From assembly GCA_035048815.1 (NCBI GenBank), contig JAUCBN010000026.1:12221501-12285500 (forward strand): DNA of 64,000 bases. Reading direction: 5' to 3'. The position numbers and the translations under genes were made by a program. Shown here piece by piece: positions 45,731-59,392 of this stretch; the first letter of the stretch is position 1, and each line of letters starts with the position of its first letter. The notes under the pieces are model-generated. The model made no database searches. It saw nothing but the letters and a program-made list of their open reading frames with translations, and was not told where the DNA came from. The DNA comes from Abelmoschus esculentus. Taxonomy: Eukaryota; Streptophyta; Magnoliopsida; Malvales; Malvaceae.

Positions 45731-47152
45731 AATACTTGTTTTTAATATGATTCCGATTTTCATAGTTATTAATTAAAAAGGGTGTAAAGCTCAATTTTAA
45801 AATTCGCCAGGCTATTTTGATGCATCGATTTTTTAAAATGACCGCGACAATAATCGGTAGAGATAATGCTATTAAAGAACTTATTCAACAATAATTTCAA
45901 GTTAGCACTTAATTGGTCACAACTTTTATATGAAAGGATTCCATATAGCCTTTGTCATCCTATTTATCATTCTTAATTCTAAACTTTATTAATCACACTT
46001 TTTCTGAATTAATCTTGCTTTCTTTTATAGTTTTCTTCCATCACATTATTTTCTTAGTTTTTTATAGTTTATTATCACACAATAATTTCAACTCTAATTA
46101 GGATTAATTTGGAAATTAATTCTTAGACAATTTTTATGGAAACGATACTCAAATGATCACTTTTTACTCGCTAATAGTGTATACTTGCATGTAAAGATAT
46201 TAACTTGGCATTATTGTTATATATATACAGTTAAGTATTCAATCAATTGCCGAGCATAATCAAGTTAACAAGTTTTTAACACGGTTATCGGAGTTTTCAA
46301 CATAATTATTTGGTTTAATTTTTACTTGTTCTTGTTTTTATTTACTAACTTCATTTTCTTATTTCTTAGGAAAGCTACAAAAAAACATGGTACGATGATG
46401 GCTACATTCTTCCCACTTAAGACTATTAATATCCAACACCAAATATCAATAGAAAACAAATGAAGAAGATGCTTATACAACACTCTCGGCACAGATTTCT
46501 GAACTAGAAAATATGATTACATCATTGAAAAGGCATAACAAGTTCAGTGAAAGGCAAACAACATCCATTATTAGTGCATATTGTAGTCGATGTCACTTGT
46601 TTGATAATTTCCCCTTCAATCCTAATTCTTATTGTTACACGTAACACTTGCTCCGACAATTTCAACCAAGTATAGAACCAAAAATAAAATAATTATTGGA
46701 ATGATGAAGATGATGATTATTTTTATACACATAACAATTTTTTTGCACCATTAGACATCAATCAAATGCTATCCCAAGAAATACTGATGCACAACTATCC
46801 ACCTTAAGAGCAAACAAAGTCCTTTGAAAATCCATATTTAAAAGCATTGGATTCTATGAGAGGTTTGAAAGAACAAGTTATGAGGCTTACAGATATCATA
46901 AATGATATGCTTCAAGATAAGGAGATAGAGCTATCATCAAGACAAGAAAATATGGCAAAAGATTCAATTAGTGATTACGACTAGTATGCCATGCCAACAA
47001 TACTTCAACAAGTTAACAATTTTCATCCTCCAACGAAACCTCAATGATTTTAGAATGAACATCATGAGTATCAAGGTTTTCCTAACATACTTGAATCAAT
47101 ATATCATGATGATGAAGAGTATTCTACAAGTAGGCTTAATATCATAAAATCA
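45731..47152 (+). repeat. Duplicated segment copy A, right part
   Basis: Continues copy A and matches 50906-52330. Up to about 45852 it is probably the end of the TGTAAC LTR (ending CGCGACA). Beyond that is a decayed retroelement 5' region. TTTTTAACACGGTTATCGGAG near 46274 looks like an eroded PBS of the GGCGCCGTTGCCGGGG type. Further on is a degenerate gag-like stretch with a cysteine cluster (ISAYCSRCHLF and NPNSYCY, about 46567-46640). Stops are frequent. The similarity with copy B ends at ATAAAATCA. Confidence 0.8.
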
Positions 47153-48328
47153 TGATATGATGGTCTAGTATGCTTGCCTAACACATGGCATAAATGAGAT
47201 GTATAGAATTGCACACAACTTATACAAATCAAAAAATCACATAAGGTAATGAGGCCCGCATCCACACAACATCGGGATCCTACATCTGGGATTGAGGCCC
47301 GTATCCACACAGCATCGGGATCCTCCAATCCCATACTCGGAATATCATATCGAGTATCTTCAAATGAGGTTCGCGTCTACACAACATTAGGATCCTACAT
47401 TCGAGATGGTCATCAAATCATTACCCGGAATATTACATCGGATGGCCTTTGACGTGTTGAACCACTTATGGATATCCGGATTTCCAACAGATAAGGACTC
47501 AACCACACGAGCGATCCACCCAGGATCTCACCACAACAAGATATATAAGTCTTATCATTTTTAAGCTTTTCGGAGTTATAATTATCAATATTAGTTCAAT
47601 AATTAGTTTCACAACTTTTAAATTAAAGGAAGTATTTATTAAAATCACCGAGCCTCAAAACTCTACTAAACTTAACCAAAATACAAAGGGGTATCGATAC
47701 CCTTATATAGGGTATCGAAACACCCAGCATCGATACCCATCCAAAGAAGATATCGAAACAAGATTATCGATACTGGCATCGATACCTTTTGACCAATTTC
47801 CAAAATTCAACAAAAGGGGAAAGACCGTATTGATACAGGTATCGATACAAAAAGTTACTAGAGGGCTCGGTATTGAACCATGGTTCGATACCCTTGCTCC
47901 TCAAGCTTAAGTTCTTCTCAGGGGTATCGATACACAAGCCACCGGTATCGATACCCCCTGCATGATTCCAGTTCTTCACTTAGAAACTTCTAAAGATTCA
48001 ACCCCTCAAACTCATCCAAAACGATTCAAAGTGTTCCTACTCAAAATTAATGATACTTACAGAGTTTTAACAGCAATTGTAGGCCATTAAACACCTTCAT
48101 ATAAATTCTACCATTAATAGTTCTCAAGCATCAACTCAACATACAAACACAAATTCTACACGTTATGCATTCTACCATGAAATGCATGGTGAAGGAAAGA
48201 GTTGGAAGTACCAACCTTAGCACAAGCAACAGCTCAAAACGTCCACCCTTGCTCTCCTCAAGCTTTCTTCTTTCCAAGGCTTGTTGATGGCTCATAACCC
48301 TCTTTCTCTACAAGAGAAAGATGAAGAA
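47153..48328. repeat. Spacer between duplicated copies, LTR-like with short repeats
   Basis: Two kinds of repeat. At about 47250, 47294 and 47365 a block GAGGCCCGCATCCACACAAC (variants) then ATCGGGATCCT occurs three times. At 47690-47960 the palindrome GGTATCGATACC and its halves recur about nine times. I recognise the TATCGATACC style as typical of some plant gypsy LTRs, here perhaps in antisense, but cannot fix the ends. The short frames here are not genes. Confidence 0.55.
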
Positions 48329-51300
48329 CAACTAAAATCACAATGTAACATCCAAAATTGAGCCTAGAAGTTTTTTGGTCAGTTAAGAGGTCCAGTGGAC
48401 AAGTTTCGTCGGTTTAGCCTAGTTCATGATTAAATACTTAAAAATTAATTTTAAATCAAAATAAATTGTGGAAAAATATTCTAAAATTCTGAATTGACTT
48501 ATATTTGGCTTAGGTAAACTCAATTTCAAAAATTGACCTTGAATCCCTAATATTTTAAAATTAATGACTATTTTATAAAAATTAAAAACTTGGGAATACT
48601 TTTATAAACAAAGCCAAAACTTTGAATCTTTAAGGTAATCCTATATAATCCTAATCCTAGTTGATCTAAGACTTTCAAGAGTCCATATAAACAACCTTTA
48701 ATTCCTTGTTTTAACCTAAGTAATAAAAATTCTCTAATTTTGACCCAAACCCTAAAAAATTCACTTTCTAAAAATATATCTTCTTTAAATTTCGTTTTCT
48801 TCTTCTCCAAGCATGACTCTTTATTATCTTTTCAAGGTAAATATCTATTCTTTTCAATAAAATTTTGTTTCTATATTTTCCTATATTTTTCTTCTTCAAA
48901 ATCTCTTTATCTTTCTACGGGTTTACTAGTTTTTAAACATTGAAAGGGGTGGGATCAATTTTGAAGGTTAGAATCATTCAAAACTCTTAAACCTAAAGTT
49001 CTTTGAAATTCCTAAGTTCTTTTCTGATTACAACAATCTTTAAAAGTCTTAAATCAAAAAAATCACTTTTCTTGATAAAAAATTCATTATTTTCTTGATT
49101 TTCGTTCAAGGGTTTTCCATGGTTGTTTTTATACCTAAATACATGAATCTTGATTTTTTTAGATGTAATTAATATGAATTTTAAGTATCTAATCTTGGAC
49201 CTAAGGTTTAGGGGTGTTTAGAGAGGTTTTCAGTGAGTTCAATTAGTTTTATGGTGTTTTTAGGGCCTGTCATGTATTGGTATGACTTGAGGGATGTTTG
49301 AGTGTGTTATAATACATTAAACACTTTGGTTTTGATGCTTGAATTAGGTCAAGAGGTAGAGGAACAAGTTTCAGAGAGATCGAAAAGCCGAATAACGTTT
49401 TCAGGTGACTTGTCGGGTAAGTTTCGGTAAATTGGTGAGTGGATTATGAGGGATGTTAAGTTTTCATGGTTTTAAATGTGTTTTTAAAGGTTTGGGATGT
49501 AGGGAAGGTGTGAAAAACCTCCTATACTTGGAAGTAAGTTTTAAGTATTGCTTTCTTAAAGGTTCTCATATTATGTCTTGTTTTTACAACGTTATTTGTC
49601 ATGCTCTTGTTTTGTTTTGCATATGTGATTATGCGTGTGTTTTAATGCTTATAAGACTTTACAAAAGCTTTTATATGTATATGATGCTCTCACGGTTTTG
49701 TTTTGAAAACATGAGAAAAGTGGTTTTTACCGGTTTATGCATTTGATGCATGTGTTAGTGAGATGCATGTGCTTACATACTGTTTTAACTGGAAAACTTG
49801 AACATTGTTTTTTGTTTTGTGTTGGATATTAAAGACGATGGTAACGTAGATAAGTTGATCAATCAATAAGATATTCAAAAAATTTATTATCACAATTTAT
49901 TATATGACTTGTAGAAATTATTTTAATATGTTAGAAAGTAAAAAAGTAATCATTTGAGTATGCATTGTTAGCAAGTAAAAAGTGTTTTTAGGTGAAATTG
50001 CATATAGAGAATGTCATGAATCCTTTGGAGGCTAAAAATAGTCCCTAAATTTTGAGCATGTAATTAAATGACTTGTAGAAATTATTTTAAGATGAAATTT
50101 GAGATACAAGCATGTAATGAACTTAATTAAATATTGATAACATTAATTTTACAATCAGGGAATAAAATTCTGGAAATTATGATTAGGTCTCTAAAACTTG
50201 TTCGATTAAATTAGGACTCATTTCTCTTTAGTTTCTACTGCAATTAAACTCGGTCTTTGCATGAAGATATATGATCTAATTAAAGTGTTTAGAAAGGATT
50301 GGTTAGCCTGGTTAGCCTCGGTATTCTTCGTGTAGCTCGTTCAAGTCGGGTGACATCTAGACCTAGTTGAGAGGGTTACAAACAAAGAGTATTATTAATT
50401 TCTCTAGGAGTCTAGACGGTAGTGTTCAATCGTTTGGATGTTGCCATAATACACTCGGAATATTAATAATTTAATAGGACCTTAATTATTTAATTAATAG
50501 AGCCTGATAGGATAGAACTTAAAATTGACCAAATAATAACATATCATGCATTTAAATCTTCTATAGTAGATCTCATATTTCTTCAAAATAGGGGTTAAGG
50601 TTTCCTAAAGTAATTGGACGTCTTATTCAAGCTCGTATTTAAAAGAAATATACTTTCTTATCCAAAATGATACCCTAATTCAAACAATATTCATTTGATA
50701 ATGACGGGCTGAATTAATATTATTATTCGAAATGCCAAAATTCCACGTGTAATTAATAAGGTATCGATCTTGTGAGCTCGTAAGGGTCGTCCTTATGTGT
50801 AACCGACTCCTGAACCCAAATATTTTTAAAAAAATCTTTGGTTTGTTTTATGGTGTCTGACCCACCTAAGTGGAAGGTGGCGGCTCCAAGCCATTTTAAA
50901 ATAAAATAATACTCGTTTTTAATAAGATCCCGATTTTCATAGTTATTAATTAAAAAGGGTGTAAAGCTTAATTTCAAAATTTGTCAGGCTATTTTGATGC
51001 CTCGATTTTTAAAATGATTGTGACAATAATCGGTAGAGATAATGCTATTAAAGAACTTATTCAACAATAAATTCAAGTTAGCACTTAATTGGTCACAACT
51101 TTTATATGAAAGGATTCCATATAGCCTTTGTCATCCTATTTATCATTCTTAATTCTAAACTTTATTAATTACACTTTTTCTGAATTAATCTTGCTTTCTT
51201 TTGTAGTTTTCTTCCATAACATTATTTTCTTAGTTTTTTATAGTTTATTATCACACAATAATTTCAACTTTCACTAGGATTAATTTGAAAATTAATTCTT

Positions 51301-52330
51301 AGATAATCTTTATGGAAACGATACTCAAATGATCATTTTTTTACTGGCTAATAGTGTATACTTGCATGTAAAGATATTAACTTGGCATTATTGTTATATA
51401 TATCCAGTTAAGTATTCAATCAATTGTCGAGCATAATCAAGTTAACAAGTTTTTAACACGGTTATCGGAGTTTTCAACATAATTATTTGGTTTAATTTTT
51501 ACTTGTTCTTATTTTTATTTACTAACTTCATTTTCTTATTTCTTAGGAAAGCTAAAAAAAAACATGGTACAATGATGGCTGCATTCTTCTCACTTAAGAC
51601 TATTAATATCCAACACCAAATATCAATAGAAAACAAATGAAGAAGATGCTTATACAACACTCTCGGCACAGATTTCTGAACTAGAAAATATGATTACATC
51701 ATTGAAAAGGCATAACAAGTTCAGTCAAAGGCAAACAACATCCATTATTAGTGCATATTGTAGTCGATGTCACTTGTTTGATAATTTCCCCTTCAATCCT
51801 AATTCTTATTGTTACACGTAACACTTCCTCCTACCATTTCAACCAAGTATAGATCCAACAATAAAACAATTACTGGAATGATTAAGATGATGATTATTTT
51901 TATACACATAACAATTGTTTTTGCACCATCAGGCATCAATCAAATGCTATCCCAAGAAATACTGATGCACAACTATCCACCTTAAGAGCAAACAAAGTCC
52001 TTTGAAAATCCAAATTTAAAAGCATTGGATTCTATGAGAGGTTTGAAAGAACAAGTTATGAGGCTTACAGATATCATAAATGATATGCTTCAAGATGAGG
52101 AGATAGAGCTATCATCAAGACAAGAAAATATGGCAAAAGATTCAATTAGTGATTACGACTAGTATGCCATGCCAACAATACTTTAATAAGTTAACAATTT
52201 TCATCCTCCAACGAAACCTCAATGATTTTAGAATGAACATCATGAGTATCAAGGTTTTCCTAACATACTTGAATCAATATATCATGATGATGAAGAGTAT
52301 TCTACAAGTAGGCTGAATATCATAAAATCA
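48329..52330 (+). repeat. Duplicated segment copy B (uninterrupted)
   Basis: ~4.0 kb that matches copy A on both sides of the Athila-like insertion. LTR-like part 48344-51025 (TGTAACATCC to TTGTGACA); retroelement 5' region 51026-52330, with the same eroded PBS near 51452 and the same cysteine cluster near 51746-51812. It shows the pre-insertion sequence TAAAATAAAATAATAC at 50898-50913. The ~97 and 80 codon frames within it are shadows shared with copy A. Confidence 0.85.
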
Positions 52331-54215
52331 GATATTCGAATAAAACGTCAGTTCTAGAATCTATTACGATTAGAAATAGTTTTATTATCTCATACCGTCT
52401 AAAAATTGATACCTAAAAAATTATCATTTCTTATATTAGACTTTATAAATTAAAGTAGCATTTAAATTAAAATTCGGTTGTATAGACGATTAAATTTTAA
52501 AGAAAACATTATTCGAGAGCAAACGATAATCTATCATACCACGACTGGTACTAGCCCCATTTAAACAAATTAATTCCAAATATTCAAACTTAAAGGAAGA
52601 ATAAAACAACTAAATTATATGACAAATATATACATATAAAATAAAGGAAGCAACAATATTTAATGCATGAGTTATCACCTATAAACAATATAAATACACT
52701 AATACAAGATTAAAGAAAACAAAACAATATACATATACACCAAAAACAGTTTTACACAAAACTTTACGTATAAAAAGCACAAAATTTAAAAAGGATATTC
52801 TAATACACTAGTATACAAAAATTATAAACATAAACTATAACAATCGTACAAAATACATGAACAACAAATAACTAGCATTCGGAAAGTAAAATGACATAAA
52901 TTAAGATAAGAATTTGAACTAGCAAGCGAACATGAATATAAATAAACCAATAAGCATCGAACATGCACTCGAATAAATACATTGAGTATTAATATGCTAA
53001 GATAAACAAAAAAAATAAATTCTTTTAAATATACCAGAAGAGACCAAAATAAAAAAAATATTTTAAAACAAAAAACTTTACCACTGAATTTAGGATTAAA
53101 TTAAAACATAGATAAAATTTAGGGTTAAAATTGAAGAAAAAATCTAAAACAGATTTAAATGAAAATAGAGACGAAATTGAAACAACTTAAAAGATATAAG
53201 GACTGCGGAAAGGGTTTTTAAAAGAGGATAGCCTGAAAGTTAATGAAACGGGATTGGGAGAAAATAAAACCATTTTCGAAAACAAGGATCAGCTCTAAAG
53301 TAGAGATAAATTTAAAACAAAATAAAACCCATAAAGAATCGGAGCCGTGATTAAAAAAGAGGAATGGTCAGTGTTGTAAAGAAAAATGTGGAAGGTTTTA
53401 TTTTATAAATAAACCCTTTCACGTTTTAAATACAATATATATACCAAAAAAATCAAAGTTTAAACTATCTTTCATTTTTGGATAACCTAAATGAAAAAAC
53501 TTATTTTCTCTTTGTATTCATTCATGAAATCCAAAAAAAGGGATGAACACGTCCACCCTAGCCTAGGAACCACCTTGAACTGTCGTGATAGACTTAGAAA
53601 AAAAATTGAAATCCTTCTGAGTCTTAAACAAAGATGACTATTTTCTCCCGAAAATTGTTTCAAGAAACTTTTTTTTAAAAAAAAAAAAGTAGCCTTTTGA
53701 TTAAAAAATTCAAAAAGGATCTCCCTTTCCTGTACACTCTTATTGGTGCGAAGGTTGTGAGATAATCACCAAAAGGAAACATGGCTGAACGATTGCCTAA
53801 TCTTTCAAGGTAAAAGAGAAAAATTCTAAATCTATTTCTATTATCTTTTATTCATGCATACAAATAAAACTTTTAAGAGAATACTTCAAAACTTTATGTT
53901 TTTCTATTAGTAACAGAATTCTCTTTATGTTGAAATGATCAATAGAATGAAAATGGCAAAGAAAAGGTGAATTGACAAATTAAACATTTAAAGTTGAAAG
54001 AAAAATATGGAAAATGAACACAATAAATTTTAGAATGATTCAAGTTTCAAACAAGCTCTACATCTACTACCCAACACTCTACTAAAGATTATAACAATTA
54101 ACTAAGTAGAATTCGTCCTTTTTTTTTTCAGATTAGAAGAAAATCTTACAACAGATCAAACTTTTTATTCATAGTAATAAAAGATCACTCTTTACAAGAG
54201 GAGAAATGGTAAACT
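52331..54215. other. AT-rich DNA, no gene recognised
   Basis: Very A-rich on the + strand with no usable open frame. The part around 53100-53420 (for example AAATTGAAACAACTT and GGGTTTATTTATAAAATAA on the - strand) has the flavour of an antisense LTR but cannot be tied to a partner. A T8A12-type homopolymer patch is near 53670-53690. The right end, AAACT (54211-54215), is the target duplication of the copia insertion. Confidence 0.35.
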
Positions 54216-55270
54216 TGTTGAAAAATAGTGAGCAAATGACCATCTTTGAAACCTTTTTTGAAAGTGTAAAGATGAGGATTCGAATAAGGAATTATTGATT
54301 CTTATTCTACTTCCCGAGATCTTTACAACGGTAGCTCATATGCTCAAAATTGTTGAGTGGTGAATGAGAAATTGATTCTCAAAGAAAGAAGGTTGAAATA
54401 AAGTAAGGAATGAGAAACCTCATTATCCCATATTGATGGGATAAATAAAGTGGGAAGTGTTTATATACACTTACTCACATAGTTATTATTGAATGACTTA
54501 ACACTTGGGTTGGAGTGCACAATGTTGACAATGCAAATTTTCGGACCTGTTGGGTCGCTTTTTGTGCTTACGAATATTTTACCTATTGTGAATAATTTTC
54601 CTTAATTTATTTTATTTTTTAAAAAAAATCCAAAAAGAGTTTGTTTTCAGTTATAACAACTCAGGATATTTTTAGATAATGGGAAGATATAATGGCTATT
54701 TTTAGTTTAAATTTTAATTTAATTCAATTTTAAACTCTAGATAATGCTAATTATCTCTTAAGATTTAAATTTTAATTCATTTCAAATTGCTCACTGTTGC
54801 CCTAATTTCTACTATAAATATGGGATTGATTTCTCAGTTTTATATCATTTCTTAAACATATCTCATATCTCTCAAAATGTTTTCTCTCCTGTGGTGAAGA
54901 ACGGTTCGGGAACTCAGCATATGTGCTATTGTTGGAGTTCCTCTTGTTGTTTATGTTGGGAGACAGGCTGCCAATAAACTCAACACCATCGGAGTGGTAG
55001 AAAATCTGTCTTAAGGAAACTGCGATTATGCAGGCCTCAATACGATTCCGGTCAAAATCTATGAGATCATGGGTTGTTGCACGGTTCGAAAAATAAGCTA
55101 TTAACCAGCCGTGAGAACTTCCATTTTTTTAAAGGTTTCCAACATGGTAATTTCCTTTTTTAAGGCTTCTGTTTTCATTTGTTTACTTAATAATATTTAT
55201 TAATTATAATAAATATTATTTTAGGGTTAAAAGTATATTATTTAGTTCGTACTAATATTTTTTTAAGAAA
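54216..55270 (+). repeat. Copia 5' LTR
   Basis: Matches 59393-60396, well conserved up to about 55050 (CAGGCCTCAATACGATTCCGG). Beyond that it carries ~75-80 bp (about 55052-55128) that the 3' copy lacks, then weak AT-rich similarity. The right boundary is uncertain. AGCGGCGAACAGG at about 55276-55290 may be the primer-binding region. Confidence 0.8.
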
Positions 55271-58200
55271 TTTTATAGCGGCGAACAGGATATTCGAACG
55301 ATTAGATCGAGTTTGATGAATTTATTCTTTGGAATAAAATGAGAAAGCAAACAATTTGTTTCAGGAATAATCCTGTTGTTTTTAAACGAGTTTGTTAAAA
55401 TTCTCAAATTGGGACAAATCTATTCGACAGAAATTGTGATGAAAAGTAACCGAGGTTACGAATTTTGAAATAACAAAATCAAATAAAGGAAAATTTTAAT
55501 TTTTGATTTATTAGAATTATAATTAATTCTGGGTTTGTTTCCTTTATTAAAAGAGAAAAAATGGATATGGTAAATTTAATTTTTACCTATGTGAATACAT
55601 ACATGTATTGGTACAACCTTATTTATGAAAATCAAGGTTTTGGCTTAAGACAATATCGTCTATTGATCAAATAAAGCATTTATTTAATATAGAATTAAAT
55701 TTCTTATTTGATATAAAATATGGTAATATTAAAATCATATATTTAAATTTAAGGTAATCGTGGATTCCTTAAATAAGTGTTATGGTATTTTTGTGATCAT
55801 ACCATATATGCGAATTAAGGTAATATTCCTTAATGATTTAAATACATGTGTGCATGTATTATGATAATTTTAATATCATAAATTATGATATTAATTCGGT
55901 AATAATATTTTGATATTATTATGTTCAAGGCAATTTATTTATTTCGAAAATAATATTGACCTTATTGTTGAATATGACAAGAAAAGGAATATCCTTTTGT
56001 GTGAAATAATAATTATTGAGATAATTATTATTCGTGTTTAAAATTGTAAACACAAAGAATGTGGATTATTTTGGAAATAAAGATCTCGTAAAAAAATTTA
56101 TTTTGGGAATTATTTCTTACCGTTTTAACGGATTTACTTGATCTTTCAAAAATCAATCAAAGAAATTTAAAATAAAGGACTAATTTTTTTTTAAGAATTA
56201 AGTTGCTTTGATATATGTTTGGGTTTTAATGTGATTAATCCCATTTTTTTATTTCTTTGATAGAATCTTGCGATGATTCTATTTTTGAAAGGAAAATAAA
56301 TCACAAATTTATTTTCTGGAAAATCCTATTATTAGATTTACTTGGGAATCTTTCATGATTCTAAATTGGAAATAAATCAGTGAATTTATTTCATGTGAAT
56401 ATTGGAAATTGAGATACAATAAATAAATATATTTTCAGGAACTTAATTTTTATCGTTATAACGGACTTACTTAATCTCTTTTTCAAACAAAGTGAACAAA
56501 TCTGTTTTAACAGAATTTGTTAGTAGAAGTAACATTGATTACTAATTCTATAACGTTGATTCGACCAAGGTCTTGAATCAAATCATAGAAGAAAGTTATT
56601 TTCGATGTTAAAATTTTTTAAATCCTATTCTGATGTATGTTATGAAATACACAGTGTTTAAAATTGGCTTAAGAACTATGATGATCATTTGAACGTAAAT
56701 GGAAGATGTTGGTGCTAAGAAATTCTTAGTGATTGATTCTAAATGGTAATGAATCAAAGACAGTGACTTCATTGATCACTCAAACTTGAATGATTTTAAG
56801 AACTTCCATAAATGGGTGATTAAAAGAAAATTTGAAAGTGCATATCTAAGATTGGTTCTTTAAAAAGACTTGGTTCTTAAGTTTGCCTAATGCACCACCT
56901 CTCTTATCATAAGTTACCTACCTGGTGCACTTTTTATTATTATTCTTTCAATTAAAATCTTGTGAACTTTTTTTTAGGATTTTAGTAAACTAAAATGCTA
57001 TCCTCTAACAAAAGCTGGAAATTATAATTTTGTTTCTGATTTTTAGTCTTTGACTAAATTTTTGATGTGGAACAAATTTATAATATTTTGATTGTGACTA
57101 TGTTACACAATCAATGAAATTCATGAGGAAGAATTTCAAAATATGACAACAAAGATGTTGTAAACTTGATCATGATAAACTTGATCAAAAATAAAATTTT
57201 CCTAGTGCTAGAGAGGATGAGGTAAATATGGTTACCATATTTTGCTAAGCAAATATTACTATGAAAATATTGCTAGAGCATATATATTGAAAGTCAAAAA
57301 TGACTTCAAGCCACAAAGTAGGTGGTATATCTCAAGAAGCTAAATTTCATGAGAAAATACTTCAATTTTATGAGATATGGAATAAGTCTTTAGACTATAT
57401 TTCCAAATGAAATCAATATTATGATAATTTTTTGTCATAATAATCGATATAACGAATAATTGTTTGAAGGAAATTTATTACCTTCGTGATAGAACAATTT
57501 AGTTTTGCTTAAAAGTTAAGTTGATATAAGGAAATTATTCCTTATAATAAGGATGTTGAAACCCAAATTGATTAATTTGAGGAGAAACTCTATATGAGTA
57601 ATGTTGCAACATCCAAAGGTACAATAATTTTGAAGATAACTTCTAAAAGAATTAAATCTTCAAAATGTGCCTAACATATAGGGGAATTGTTCTATCAACT
57701 AAGTGCGAGACACCATATGAGTTATGGATGGAAATAAAGCCTTCCTACAACTATATAAAAATATGGGGATTTCACGCCAAGGTAATATTCCATTACCAAA
57801 AAAACAAAAATAAGTGGACTGTATTCTCATTGGCTATGTGAAACATAGTAACGAATATCAATTTTTGTAGAAAAATATGATAATAAGAAAGAAAGACTCA
57901 TTCTTTAAATATAATTCCTAGAAAAGTTGATCCAAGTTTCATAAAAACGAATTATGGATATGAGAAAAAGTCCACATGTTCAACAAACAGTTAAAACAAA
58001 TATATTATCATGATGACAAATAAGTGTGATAAATGATGGTATGTCAAACAAACTAGGATATATGGTCCTATGTTGATGATGTACAATGAAAGATTAGTCA
58101 ATTCAAGATTGATATGGAAAATATGAGATTGATAGATTTGATTATGGGTATCCCAATCAAATAATCACTTGAATGTCTCATATTGTCAAAGTCACAGAAG

Positions 58201-59392
58201 ATTGGCCAGGATGTTTTCAGCATAGCCAGAACTCCAAATATGAGCTAATACTTGTTGAAATGGAATATGTAAATGTAATATACAATCTAAGTGTATTGAA
58301 TTAAATAAATTAGTGCTTTCACTATGAGCAATTTAAGAAGATTCACAAAATAATCCAAGGTCAAACCCTGGATAATAATTGTAAGAATTTTAAGATATCT
58401 CAGAGATACTCAAGATTATAAAGCATTATTCCATAAAGATTCTTCGATATAAGTAAACATGTTTACATCGAATGAATAAGTTTTGTCATGTGTTTTCTCA
58501 ATACAAACGTTTATAACCAGATTCAAAATAGAATCTGAGTTTGAGATCCAGACAATTCTGGAAAAAGTCAAATGACTTTAAAATGTATTGAAGGATACTC
58601 ATGAATGACCTGAGTATGTGTCAACAATGTTTATTGGTGGAGCACATAGTTTTATGAGCAACAATTATTTGGGTCTTCAATATAATACCGTTAAACAACT
58701 GATCTCAAATAGAGTTATCGCTATTGATTTGATAAAATCAAAGGATAACATTGTGGATCCACTAACGTAAGAGTTAAATTGAGATCAAGTTGAGAAAATA
58801 TCTAAAGGAATGTGACTAAGCCCATGAAATTAAAGGCGCTATGTGAAGGAAAAACCCTACCTAGCTGATTGGAGATCCCAAGAACTAGGTTCAAAGGGAC
58901 AACCTAATTGCATAGACCTATGCGGTCATTGTGGGGTTCCTTCCCCAAGTCCATTCCTATGATGTGAACAGTGACAAGAATTTGGTAAAGGTTAAGTAAA
59001 AGCTTTTAATGACCATTGTGTGCTTCGGTGAGCCGAGCAACATAAGTCACCTATGTTAGAGTGAAGTGGGGTCGCTTCAAGAAGATTATTAAGCATAGTT
59101 CTTCTATACTCTCGTAGAACCAAGAGATGCCCACAACCATAAGGGCATAACTATGAGAGTTGTATCTCTTGTCAGAGAGATAGGTGTGTGAAGTATGTCA
59201 TCGTTTACACCAACGACTGACAGTTCAAGGACATCGCGTCTACTGATTAGCTAGTAAAGTAAATATACTTTCACAAGGGAAAGTTCAAAGGTGGACACCT
59301 ACCTATCCTATGAATCTATCAATCGTAGAGCCTATCACCATATTGTGCAAAAATGTTTTGATAAAAACATCAATTTTATTCATGTGGACGAT
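55271..59392 (+). pseudogene. Copia gag-pol remnant
   Basis: No long frame survives. The integrase part shows TPYELWMEIKPSYNYIKIWGF at about 57711-57773, a hallmark of copia integrase C-termini. A YVDD-like codon run (TATGTTGATGAT) near 58069 may be the RT active site. The RNase H end reads SKDNIVDPLT at 58738-58767, then a stop and VEKISKGM. The last ~550 bp (58850-59390) are untranslated and end GTGGACGAT, the polypurine region before the LTR. Long intervals (55300-57200) are AT-rich with no readable motif. Confidence 0.75.

Noticed and set aside
36151..52330. The ~4 kb repeats as the two LTRs of one giant element
   Set aside because: The shared part starts upstream of TGTAAC and includes an eroded PBS and gag-like sequence inside it. 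No PBS follows copy A and no pol lies between the copies.
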